21,170 nucleotides of DNA, taken from IMG/VR virus record IMGVR_UViG_3300007234_000137, positions 1 to 21,170 of that record; one strand, written 5' to 3'. The position numbers were made by a program, and so were the translations under genes. The notes under the pieces are model-generated. The model made no database searches and was not told where the DNA came from. It saw only the letters and a list, made by a program, of their open reading frames with translations. This document shows, one piece after another, positions 6,722 through 12,925 of the stretch (position 1 is the first letter of the stretch; the number at the start of each line of letters is the position of its first letter). The DNA comes from a virus.

Positions 6722-7260
6722 TTTATTACTCCTAACATTGTAAAGTGATTTTCTATTGTCCACAAGTCTAAATCTATGGGTTCACCCCTTAAATTTTTAA
6801 CTGTTTTGGTAAATCCGGCCAATCTATATCTACGGAACGGGTATTGCCAAGTTGCATTAAGTTGCCATTCACCTTCCAGTATATGTTTGTCTGCATCAGA
6901 AATCAGGCACAATGGCATATGAATTGCTTCGATGGCATCTATGTGTCCTTCTAGATAGGCCTGTAATATCCGATTCTGTGGTATAGGATGTTCTAGATGT
7001 GCCTTGCCCTCTGTGGCTCCTTCCGCCGTGTAGTGTGCCGGACCTGGGCATCTTAGTTTCTGAGTATCTCTAAGATATCTCTGTAGGAAATAAAAGTATT
7101 TGCCTTTGACATCTCTGCTCACGTTCTCACTTAACAGATCCTGTTTAAACCGATCTAATATTTCTACATCCGCTTCGAGGGGAATCTTGCTGACAGATTT
7201 AAATTGTAGTCTTCCTACCAGTTCGCGATCTAGTCGCATGTATCTATCTAGTTCAAACAT
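6718..7260 (-). CDS. Unrecognised protein with EHPIP motif, possibly HNH-like
   Basis: The 180-residue product contains KAHLEHPIPQNRI (Glu90, His91), then MPLCLISDADKHILEGEWQL and a basic aromatic stretch (YPFRRYRLAGF). An acidic residue followed by His in a short hydrophobic strand, with a later His/Asp segment, is reminiscent of HNH-type nucleases that read E-H-x-x-P, but a full HNH triad cannot be assigned by eye. The gene overlaps the PD-(D/E)XK nuclease gene by 8 nt (ATGTTTGA) and the ligase by 4 nt, so it belongs to a DNA-processing unit. AAGGAG lies four bases before the ATG. A TTG codon just upstream is a less likely start. Confidence 0.75.
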   Translation of the reverse strand: MFELDRYMRLDRELVGRLQFKSVSKIPLEADVEILDRFKQDLLSENVSRDVKGKYFYFLQRYLRDTQKLRCPGPAHYTAEGATEGKAHLEHPIPQNRILQAYLEGHIDAIEAIHMPLCLISDADKHILEGEWQLNATWQYPFRRYRLAGFTKTVKNLRGEPIDLDLWTIENHFTMLGVIK

Positions 7261-7828
7261 CAAACTCCTTGTAGTCTACTATATTTCCATTTTTAAAAAA
7301 TATTATGTTTTCTTTTTTAACATATTCTAACACCTCTGCAAGTGATATATAGATTGCCTCTCTCAATGAGGATTTACTTTCTTTTAGCAATTTGTATTCC
7401 TCTACCTTTTTATCAAAGAGAGGATGCAGACTTTTTATAAATTCTTTTCCGATCCAATAACTGGCAACAGGCATTGCCTCACCTCCCTTGAAAAGGGAAT
7501 GTCCAAACCCTTCATAATCATATAATTTTTTAATAGAAGTTACCTTACTCATATCAAACATGGCACTTTGCCAGTTTTTGATAGTCGGGGTTTTATTGAA
7601 CCCACTGCTTTTAAATTCTATATTATGATAGCCATCGTTTGATGCCTTTGCATCGACTCCTCTTCTCCCGGGTACTTTTTCTATGGATGGCAGTATCTGT
7701 CTCATCTCTATGATTTGTAAAAGTTCTCTGTACCCATAGTTGTCTAAGGCATTTATTCCGGTTTTTTTGCGGAAGTTTTCTAAACAGTTAATACCATTTA
7801 CAAGATTTTCTATGTCTTCGTTATCCAT
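7253..7828 (-). CDS. Putative PD-(D/E)XK-type nuclease
   Basis: The 191-residue product contains GRRGVDAKASNDGYHNIEFK, followed by SSG. Asp59, Glu71 and Lys73 fit the D-(x)n-ExK active site of restriction-type endonucleases, within the usual strand pattern. Acidic residues in the preceding helix (Glu34, Glu41) could supply the remaining metal ligand. The rest, from TIKNWQSAMFDMSKV onward, gives no clear family. It overlaps both neighbours by 8 nt, downstream of a ParB-like gene and upstream of the EHPIP-motif gene and the ligase. Function as a DNA-cleaving enzyme is inferred from the motif alone. Host DNA breakdown, recombination or attack on competitors are all possible. Confidence 0.72.
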   Translation of the reverse strand: MDNEDIENLVNGINCLENFRKKTGINALDNYGYRELLQIIEMRQILPSIEKVPGRRGVDAKASNDGYHNIEFKSSGFNKTPTIKNWQSAMFDMSKVTSIKKLYDYEGFGHSLFKGGEAMPVASYWIGKEFIKSLHPLFDKKVEEYKLLKESKSSLREAIYISLAEVLEYVKKENIIFFKNGNIVDYKEFDV

Positions 7829-8927
7829 TGTTCTTACCCGAATATGGCATAAAGTCTGAACAGATATCGCCTTTCAACAATCCTATTGTCACTTTTGGTT
7901 CGTGTGGTGGATTAAATTGATCTGACTCATCTGCTTGTAATAGATATGCTTCTCTCATTAAAGTCGACATAGCCACAGGTGCGTCCCAAGAAGTACCTCG
8001 AGTGTGTTGCCACTGTTTCTTCGCGGCCGAATGTATGTTATTGGCATTTCTACCACAAACTTTGATCATTGCTGATAATATCTTGTCAATCCAATCTGCG
8101 GGTAAAAATTTAGTGGCACCATCTTCTTTGGCTAGTGCGTACATCTTGACCAGTCCGATGTAGATACCTTGATTGATCTCTCCACCTTCCTCTTCTCCAT
8201 AATACTGTTTGACACCCATTAGAATGTTTTCCAACACATCGGCATCACCCGTCATCTCCAATCCCTTGTAGGCGTAATCAAAATGTGAGAAGTAGTGGGG
8301 GTTGGGGCCACACTTGCCCGGAGATTTACGAACTCGTTTGGGTTCCAGATCTATCTGACATTTCTTGAACAGTGTGTCCACTGTGTAGGCGGTCTTGACC
8401 CTTGGGTTGTTCCTATCATTGTCCGCGTTGACATCATTGTGCCAACGATGTAACAGTCCTCTATGTATCTCTTCCGTGCCTGCTCTCAATATACCCGTGT
8501 CGTTCAGGATCTCGAATGCGATGGCATCAAATGACTGATGCGATGTCTCCACGAAAGTCATTGGTACCGCTTGGAATCCCAACACGGCTAATGCTACCGA
8601 TGTGTGTTGTCCATCAAATAAAAAATATCGCCCGTCTCTCTTGACCGCACTTGCTGGTCTCACCACCCTGGGATCGAACTTCTCACAGATACGAACCACA
8701 TGGGAAGGTCTTAGATCTCTTTGCACAGAATAATTGAAGCATAGGTTGTCGTTGATCTCGACCTGTGATATGCCCTGTGGCAATATCATCTCGGGATCTT
8801 TTTGTAATTCTTTCAGCCTATCTCTGGCCGTTGCTAATCTTGTCTTGAAATTGGCTACTTCCTCTTCACCATCCTTGTAGAACTCCTCGACCACTTGGTG
8901 GAGGGTTTTGATTTTGTCATCTGACAT
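7821..8927 (-). CDS. ParB/sulfiredoxin-fold domain protein
   Basis: The 368-residue product has a helical N-terminus (about residues 1-50). A ParB-like N-terminal domain follows: ISQVEIND at about 53-60, then RDLRPSHVVRICEKFDPRVVRPASAV and the signature FLFDGQHTSVAL (about 102-113), which matches the G-x-H/R core of this fold. The C-terminal 200 residues are helical and unrecognised. Such domains occur in partition proteins, in free-standing nucleases and ATPase-like enzymes, and in many phages. Here it heads a coupled unit with a nuclease, an EHPIP protein and a ligase, so a DNA-processing role is likely. The message has its own promoter and a leader of about 130 nt with two hairpins. AAGGAAGGA precedes the ATG. 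Confidence 0.85.
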   Translation of the reverse strand: MSDDKIKTLHQVVEEFYKDGEEEVANFKTRLATARDRLKELQKDPEMILPQGISQVEINDNLCFNYSVQRDLRPSHVVRICEKFDPRVVRPASAVKRDGRYFLFDGQHTSVALAVLGFQAVPMTFVETSHQSFDAIAFEILNDTGILRAGTEEIHRGLLHRWHNDVNADNDRNNPRVKTAYTVDTLFKKCQIDLEPKRVRKSPGKCGPNPHYFSHFDYAYKGLEMTGDADVLENILMGVKQYYGEEEGGEINQGIYIGLVKMYALAKEDGATKFLPADWIDKILSAMIKVCGRNANNIHSAAKKQWQHTRGTSWDAPVAMSTLMREAYLLQADESDQFNPPHEPKVTIGLLKGDICSDFMPYSGKNNG

Positions 8928-8952
8928 ACTATAATCCTTCCTTTGTTATAGA

Positions 8953-8982
8953 GACTGTGGAGTACCCAAAGGATACGCAGTC
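8953..8982 (-). promoter_or_regulatory. Leader hairpin 2 of the ParB-like gene (proximal)
   Basis: On the minus strand, outer arms GACTG/CAGTC enclose an inner stem GTATCC/GGGTAC (one G.U pair) with a three-base TTT loop. It lies 25 nt before the start codon and does not cover the ribosome site. There is no T run, so this is not a simple terminator. Confidence 0.55.
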
Positions 8983-8987
8983 TTTGT

Positions 8988-9019
8988 GTTGCCCCGAATA
9001 TGACGGGATCCGAGGCAAC
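8988..9019 (-). promoter_or_regulatory. Leader hairpin 1 of the ParB-like gene (distal)
   Basis: A nine-base-pair stem (GTTGCCTCG with CGGGGCAAC, one G.U pair) encloses a 14-base loop. Only five bases separate it from the second hairpin. The pair lies between the promoter at 9060-9087 and the ParB-like gene and may control stability, processing or translation. Confidence 0.55.
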
Positions 9020-9059
9020 GAGTTTATAGACATTTACTTTAATATGTCTTCTTAATACT

Positions 9060-9087
9060 ATATTAACACAAATTGCAGATTTGTCAA
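9060..9087 (-). promoter_or_regulatory. Sigma70-like promoter of the ParB/nuclease/ligase unit
   Basis: TTGACA (9082-9087) and TAATAT (9060-9065) are separated by 16 bp. The -35 box abuts the stop codon of the upstream gene. The message would have an untranslated leader of about 125-130 nt that carries two hairpins. Confidence 0.7.
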
Positions 9088-9390
9088 CTATGTAATAATT
9101 GAACTTTTTGCTGGTGTTTTGATACTAGATGTTGCGTTTGTGTATTCAGTCTGAACCCTTGAATTTGTTATTCCCATGGAAATGATATGATCTCTGGAAA
9201 TATTGATGTCCTTGTCCTGATCCATTGTCGCCACCCAAGTACCAAATGCCAAACCCTGAGGGCTCATCATTATTACCAAAGGTTTGACTATTGTGACATA
9301 TTTTTCTAGGTCGACAACAAACTTGGCAATTACTTCTTCTCCCGAGTCTAACTTGATTGTTACTATAGAGTTTGGTTCTATATTATGCAT
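9088..9390 (-). CDS. Sm-like small beta protein, 100 residues
   Basis: The N-terminal two thirds read as alternating short beta strands (NSIVTIKLDSGEEVIAKFV, KYVTIVKPLVIMM, HIISMGI), close to the strand pattern of LSm/Hfq-fold proteins. The tail is a flexible Ser/Thr stretch ending TPAKSSIIT. Similar small proteins are frequent in T4-like marine phages as far as I recall; this is memory, not a search. RNA binding is a plausible but untested role. The ATG lies six bases after a perfect TATAAT and has only GGA nearby, so the message is probably leaderless. It precedes the ParB-like gene but is separated from it by that gene's own promoter. Confidence 0.75.
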   Translation of the reverse strand: MHNIEPNSIVTIKLDSGEEVIAKFVVDLEKYVTIVKPLVIMMSPQGLAFGTWVATMDQDKDINISRDHIISMGITNSRVQTEYTNATSSIKTPAKSSIIT

Positions 9391-9396
9391 TCCAAT

Positions 9397-9425
9397 ATTA
9401 TAACGGATAAAAGATTAAATGTCAA
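9397..9425 (-). promoter_or_regulatory. Perfect consensus promoter, leaderless type
   Basis: TTGACA (9420-9425) and TATAAT (9397-9402) are separated by 17 bp. The -35 box overlaps the 3' end of the upstream SGNH-like gene. Six bases (ATTGGA) separate the -10 box from the ATG at 9390. Confidence 0.75.
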
Positions 9426-10086
9426 TGCTTTGAAAATATTGATCCCACCCTTGTTTGCTAGGATGGAAACCATCGTCTTGTAGAAGATTTTCCCTGACAC
9501 AAAATTCGTAAGGTGTTTGTGCAATCATGTTTTGTTTGTTTAAATTTTTATAGAACCAATTAGTTTTATCTATCTTGCCAAGACTATATTCGTGCTCATT
9601 GTCACCGTTATAGATGAATGTGTATTTAAACTTGATGTTCCGACTGTGCAGTGTTGACACACAGTTGAATATGTGGTACAGATTGTAATCATTATAAAAA
9701 CTGTTGCTGTTTTCCATAGATCTATTCTTAAAAGTTTCGCTCAACGGAATAGGATTGCCTTTTTTGTTTTTTGGAACAGTATTATCACCTCCACTGAAAA
9801 CATGTAACACGTTTCCTACAGGACATCTATAAGGATAGCCGTCATACAAGTTATCATGATTTTTATCGTTCCAAGGCACTTGAATAGATGTTCTGTTTAT
9901 ACCAGTAAACATTATAAAATAATTTTCATGTTGATAACGTAATTCCTGTAAAATTCTATGACTTATGAAATCGTTACCACATCCGTCCTGCCCAACAACT
10001 TTTGTGTTATTTCCAAAGTATTTTTTTATAATGCCAAACTCATACGCATCACGAATATAACTGCAACCTATTATAAAATGTTTCAT
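9415..10086 (-). CDS. SGNH-hydrolase-like protein 1
   Basis: The 223-residue product shows the block order of SGNH/GDSL hydrolases. Block I is FIIGCSY with Ser9 as candidate nucleophile (GCS in place of GDS), block II is DGCGND (Gly35-Asn38), block III is FTGINR (Gly62, Asn64), and block V is DDGFHPSKQGWDQYF with Asp205 and His208. Enzymes of this fold are esterases that often remove acetyl or acyl groups from sugars, lipids or cell-wall glycans. No signal peptide is present, so it would act in the cytoplasm or in the virion. The middle (residues 80-170) is family-specific and unrecognised. It closes a region that also holds a related gene at 10487-11125. Confidence 0.75.
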   Translation of the reverse strand: MKHFIIGCSYIRDAYEFGIIKKYFGNNTKVVGQDGCGNDFISHRILQELRYQHENYFIMFTGINRTSIQVPWNDKNHDNLYDGYPYRCPVGNVLHVFSGGDNTVPKNKKGNPIPLSETFKNRSMENSNSFYNDYNLYHIFNCVSTLHSRNIKFKYTFIYNGDNEHEYSLGKIDKTNWFYKNLNKQNMIAQTPYEFCVRENLLQDDGFHPSKQGWDQYFQSIDI

Positions 10087-10093
10087 AACAGTA

Positions 10094-10099
10094 ATTATA
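10094..10099 (-). promoter_or_regulatory. Extended -10 promoter candidate
   Basis: The minus strand reads TGATATAAT (extended -10 form TGnTATAAT) with no convincing -35 box. Seven bases separate it from the ATG of the SGNH-like gene at 10086, repeating the short spacing seen at other genes here. Confidence 0.4.
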
Positions 10100-10152
10100 T
10101 CATTGTCATGGTCTATAATAATTAAATTTAGATTTGCTTATTATTTGTTATC

Positions 10153-10437
10153 TTAGAAACTTTTTTTCTTGGCGACGTATTTTGCTATAAGATCTTTGGC
10201 TGTTTGATTCCAGTACACACCGGAGTCTCGCAACTGCTCGTTGGCTGTTCTCAATTTTTCCAATTTGTTTATCAACACTCGCAGGGTTCTGGGATTCAAT
10301 TGTTTTGTTGTTTCTACCAACTGTTCTAATCTTCTTATGATGTCATCGATGGCTGGGCATGTGATATCCGGCACTTTTGGTGCTTTCCTTTTTAACCTGG
10401 AATACACCAGTTTGTGCGAAGACATACGTCGTTTCAT
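10153..10437 (-). CDS. Small helical basic protein, 94 residues
   Basis: After a basic N-terminus (MKRRMSSHKLVYSRLKRKAPKVPD), the middle is probably a long helix or coiled coil (IDDIIRRLEQLVETTKQLN, LRVLINKLEKLRTANEQLRD). The end is a Lys-rich segment. No family is recognised. The start is either ATG 10437 or the in-frame ATG 10425. A seven-base-pair hairpin ends directly before 10437 and encloses a CTAAATA box, so expression may be promoter- or structure-controlled. Confidence 0.7.
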   Translation of the reverse strand: MKRRMSSHKLVYSRLKRKAPKVPDITCPAIDDIIRRLEQLVETTKQLNPRTLRVLINKLEKLRTANEQLRDSGVYWNQTAKDLIAKYVAKKKSF

Positions 10438-10459
10438 CTATCTGTATTTAGGCAGATAG
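10438..10459 (-). promoter_or_regulatory. Hairpin and late-promoter-like CTAAATA next to start codon
   Basis: CTATCTG and CAGATAG form a perfect seven-base-pair inverted repeat around CCTAAATA, ending at the ATG at 10437. CTAAATA resembles the late box TATAAATA with one change. If read as RNA, the hairpin would occupy the ribosome-binding region. Which reading is correct is undecided. Confidence 0.4.
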
Positions 10460-10486
10460 AAAAATCATTATGTGTGCATTCAATTA

Positions 10487-11125
10487 TTATGTATGTGTAT
10501 AATCCAATTTCTTTATGTCTTCGTTCACCATGGCGGCAAACATTTTGTAACACTTCAGGTCGGGGTGTTTTCCATCGGGTCCATAGTGGCGTCCTGCGTC
10601 ATGCCAAACATTGGTGAGGCTTCTAGAATTTATTATGGAGTTCTTGGGTAGTAGATTGCTTACAGCATAGTGTAAAATTTTTTTGTTGTTTGCTTCTCCG
10701 GAATACTGCACATCAAATATCGTGTGTAGGAGATTGAACCCGTCGTTGGTCTGATCGCTAAATTTTAGCATCTCGTCTCCTCCGGTTATAGAACGGCTGT
10801 TGCTTTCTGTGTAATGTTCTCTCCTGTGGGGTTCGGGCCAAAGTATAACGGCTAGATCAAAGTTTAAATTATGTAATATGCTATACCATATTCTTTTGAT
10901 TCTTTCGGCGCTGGCACCGGGACTGCCTAGGTTCCATACAGGAAATTCCAACATCGAGGGCCATGCGTGTGTTGATGGGGAACCAAACGCAAAGGTATAA
11001 CTGTCTCCCATACAGACTATTCTTTTGGACTGATCGAATGTATCCGTCCTATACCCGTGTTCTGTGTTCTCTGTCTTGCCAGGTTCGTGTTCTATCTTGT
11101 CTGTGTTGTAGTGTCCTATTTTCAT
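10487..11125 (-). CDS. SGNH-hydrolase-like protein 2
   Basis: The 212-residue product has a canonical block I VCMGDSYTFAFG (Ser42), a block II NLGSPGAS (Gly67-Ser72), a divergent block III region ILWPEPHRRE, and a block V GPDGKHPDLKCYKMFA with Asp184 and His187. The DGxHP signature is shared with the SGNH-like gene at 9415. Deacylation of a glycan is the most likely activity given the glycosyltransferase-like gene in the same coupled set, but the substrate is unknown. The start forms an ATGA overlap with the isochorismatase-like gene. No signal peptide is seen. Confidence 0.8.
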   Translation of the reverse strand: MKIGHYNTDKIEHEPGKTENTEHGYRTDTFDQSKRIVCMGDSYTFAFGSPSTHAWPSMLEFPVWNLGSPGASAERIKRIWYSILHNLNFDLAVILWPEPHRREHYTESNSRSITGGDEMLKFSDQTNDGFNLLHTIFDVQYSGEANNKKILHYAVSNLLPKNSIINSRSLTNVWHDAGRHYGPDGKHPDLKCYKMFAAMVNEDIKKLDYTHT

Positions 11126-11619
11126 GCGTTTAGAAACTCACTCATGGAACACAACCATGGATCAACGTCCTGTTTTTTCATTCCATAATTGTAAGGTGTC
11201 AGTTCAACGGGTTGTTGGAGTTTTTCATTAAAGGCAATGGTGCATTCCTTTATCACGAATACCTTGCAGGTATCCTGGAAAGTCAGGTTGGGTATATTGT
11301 CTATGGCACCTCTGATGTAATAACCCAGTTCCATTACACAATAATTGAAATGTAATCCTGCTATAAAAATTTTATCCACACTGTATTGTTCTATGAATGA
11401 ACCCAGGTTAAAAAGAATACAATCGCCCTCGTCCCATCTGCAGGGTTCGTTGTATATTTTTTTGTCTTTCAATGCTTTCAGCATGGATTGATCGGTTATG
11501 GATCTGGTGTATATTGGACAGTCTACATCTCCCAATAACTTTATTGTGTTATCTCGAGCGGTCAGTTCCAGTGGATCTGTATGCTCTCTCCAGAAATGAT
11601 TGAGTATCAGTGCTTTCAT
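11122..11619 (-). CDS. Isochorismatase-like fold protein, possibly inactive
   Basis: The 165-residue product contains VDKIFIAGLHFNYCVMELGY, the pattern around the catalytic Cys of isochorismatase/cysteine-hydrolase proteins (Gly88, Cys94). Before it lies a family-like opening MKALILNHFW. In active members the first strand carries an Asp (usually xxDxQ), and here the corresponding position appears to be Asn7, so the catalytic triad may be incomplete. ATGA overlaps couple it to the genes on both sides. It could act on a small amide or nucleotide-linked substrate, or be a structural partner. Assignment rests on one strong motif, so it is moderate. Confidence 0.62.
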   Translation of the reverse strand: MKALILNHFWREHTDPLELTARDNTIKLLGDVDCPIYTRSITDQSMLKALKDKKIYNEPCRWDEGDCILFNLGSFIEQYSVDKIFIAGLHFNYCVMELGYYIRGAIDNIPNLTFQDTCKVFVIKECTIAFNEKLQQPVELTPYNYGMKKQDVDPWLCSMSEFLNA

Positions 11620-12605
11620 ATAAGCAATTTGTATTCCATGTCTAGGTGTTTCAGGCTTTTATACAGTTTGAGATTGTGCGCCAAAACTGGTTTCATCTCC
11701 TCATACATTTTTTCTAGTTCCTTAATGTTTTTGCCTGATATATGGTTTATTACCTTATGTATCTCTTTCAACCTTTCATAGCCCGAACACTCGTCGTACT
11801 GTTCATTCCACCAGGGAGAAAATGTTTTGAATCCTATCTTGTTCAAGTGTTTCAGAAAATGTTTTGGCCCAAACAGTATAAATGGTGTTTCGTTGCTGAT
11901 CGGTCTTGCTGTTTTTTCGGATGGACAGAATGTCGTCCCGCTATGGAAGGACTCTGTGACAATCTCTAGGAAAAAACGATTATAAAACTCATTTAAAGTG
12001 TATGCGTCCGAGTGGGCGAAATAATGATCTTCGGGCCTTGTTTGTAAAACTATGGGTGTTGCTTTTGAAAAGTTTTCAAAATAATTTACAAGGTTGTTCG
12101 ACGCACACAGCCTAAACATTTTTTCCTTGTCTACGTTGTGTAGTCTGGCATTCTTATGGAAGGACAACAATGTTTTTTCTTTGTGTTCATTATACAACAC
12201 GCAGGAGATCCATAACCTTTCCCATCTGCTGGCCCCCACGAAAAACGCAAAATGATTTATATTGTTCCAATTTTTTGTGTTGGTCGTTTTTAGAGTCTGT
12301 CCATATAGAAAATGTGAATCGTCATAATACAGTTCTATATTTGGCCACACTGTTTTATCTTCTACAGGGTTTCCGGATACCAGTTTGACGTTTGTCTCGT
12401 TGACATTCTTTCTTTGGCATATCTCTTTCAGAACTTCGATTATATTTTTTTGTCCTAGATCTGTGTCTCTCAGGGATAACCCTTCTCCATGGAATGCTAT
12501 CTCTAGAACATAATCGTTGGATATTTCTCTATCAAGATCCTTTATCACTGTGTCGGCCTGATCACAGTAACCGTCGAATACTTTTATTTTATACTTTTTC
12601 AACAT
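11616..12605 (-). CDS. Putative glycosyltransferase (GT10-like C-terminus)
   Basis: The 329-residue product has an alpha/beta N-terminal half. Its C-terminal region is IVTESFHSGTTFCPSEKTARPISNETPFILFGPKHFLKHLNKIGFKTF (about residues 215-262), followed by WWNEQYDECSGYERL. The E-K-x-x-x-P-I...P-F-x-x-x-G-P pattern resembles the nucleotide-sugar site of fucosyltransferase-like enzymes (ITEKxxxALxxxxxPVxxG). Related proteins occur in T4-like marine phages to my recollection. It would transfer a sugar to a phage or host glycan in the cytoplasm. It follows the ssrA gene at once, has no visible ribosome site, and is probably read from the ssrA transcript. It is coupled by ATGA to the isochorismatase-like gene. 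Confidence 0.65.
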   Translation of the reverse strand: MLKKYKIKVFDGYCDQADTVIKDLDREISNDYVLEIAFHGEGLSLRDTDLGQKNIIEVLKEICQRKNVNETNVKLVSGNPVEDKTVWPNIELYYDDSHFLYGQTLKTTNTKNWNNINHFAFFVGASRWERLWISCVLYNEHKEKTLLSFHKNARLHNVDKEKMFRLCASNNLVNYFENFSKATPIVLQTRPEDHYFAHSDAYTLNEFYNRFFLEIVTESFHSGTTFCPSEKTARPISNETPFILFGPKHFLKHLNKIGFKTFSPWWNEQYDECSGYERLKEIHKVINHISGKNIKELEKMYEEMKPVLAHNLKLYKSLKHLDMEYKLLI

Positions 12606-12625
12606 AAAAAGTTAGTGCCCCACTT

Positions 12626-12660
12626 CTGTTGCAAGGCAGGGGCCGCCCCTGAGTTATTGG
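12626..12660 (-). other. Pseudoknot-like region downstream of tag
   Basis: After the stop codons, CAGGGG/CCCCTG form a tight hairpin, and GCCCC can alternatively pair with GGGGC near 12617-12621. Such competing or interleaved GC stems are what a tmRNA pseudoknot looks like at this place. A run of five T (12606-12610) follows close by and may mark a weak end of transcription. Confidence 0.5.
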
Positions 12661-12663
12661 TTA

Positions 12664-12741
12664 TTACGCCGCTAATCTCAATTCAGTTTTGCCTGGTAAC
12701 ATAAATGTTACATCAGCAAAACCTAATGCTTTTTTGTTTGC
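12664..12741 (-). other. tmRNA tag reading frame (25 codons plus stop)
   Basis: The resume codon is GCA at 12739-12741, preceded by TTTTTAAAT as in other alphaproteobacterial-type tmRNAs. The tag begins ANKKALGFAD and ends TELRLAA, followed by TAA TAA. The LAA end is the usual ClpXP-recognised degron. At 25 residues the tag is well over the 8-15 typical of most tmRNAs. Confidence 0.88.
12686..12722 (-). repeat. Long hairpin inside the tag frame
   Basis: GTAACAT/ATGTTAC form a perfect inner stem with a two-base loop (12696-12711). GTTTTGC/GCAAAAC form an outer seven-base-pair stem, with a small internal loop that can hold two further pairs. Ribosomes would have to open this stem while translating the tag. 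Confidence 0.75.
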
Positions 12742-12821
12742 ATTTAAAAACTGGACGTATCCTCGTACCTACTGGGCAAACTCCTGATACCTTTACACAC
12801 CCGTCGAAACCGATCACCCCC

Positions 12822-12854
12822 GAAAGGGATTACGTAAGCCACCAAGTAATAATT
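12822..12854 (-). other. Intervening segment between tmRNA pieces
   Basis: These 33 nt separate the CCA of the acceptor piece from the 5' G of the coding piece and should be removed during maturation. TTGGTGG inside it is complementary to CCACCAA at the acceptor end, so the precursor can fold its own CCA into a seven-base-pair hairpin. Confidence 0.75.
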
Positions 12855-12925
12855 TGGTGGAGGTGCAGGGAATCGAACCCTGGTCCGAAATGTTTATTTC
12901 GTATCAATCAACATTTACGTCAGTA

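Larger units (their letters stand above)
12611..12920 (-). ncRNA. ssrA: Circularly permuted (two-piece) tmRNA
   Basis: Transfer-messenger RNA rescues stalled ribosomes by acting first as tRNA-Ala and then as a short message for a degradation tag. Here the halves are in permuted order: the 3' acceptor piece (about 12920-12855) is transcribed first, then a spacer (12854-12822), then the coding piece (12821 to about 12611). The T arm CAGGG/CCCTG with loop TTCGATTC is at about 12868-12885. The acceptor stem pairs GGGGGTG (12821-12815) with CACCTCC before ACCA, giving seven pairs with a G3.U wobble, the alanine identity element. GTATCA of the coding piece and TGATAC of the acceptor piece form a helix P2 candidate. 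D-loop-like text ATCGGTTTCGACGGG follows the stem. The outer ends (12920, 12611) are estimates. Confidence 0.92.

Noticed and set aside
12855-12890. A tRNA gene suggested by the T-loop and CCA end
   Set aside because: No anticodon or D arm lies upstream at tRNA distance. The complementary acceptor strand lies downstream, next to a tag frame, so this is the acceptor piece of a permuted tmRNA.
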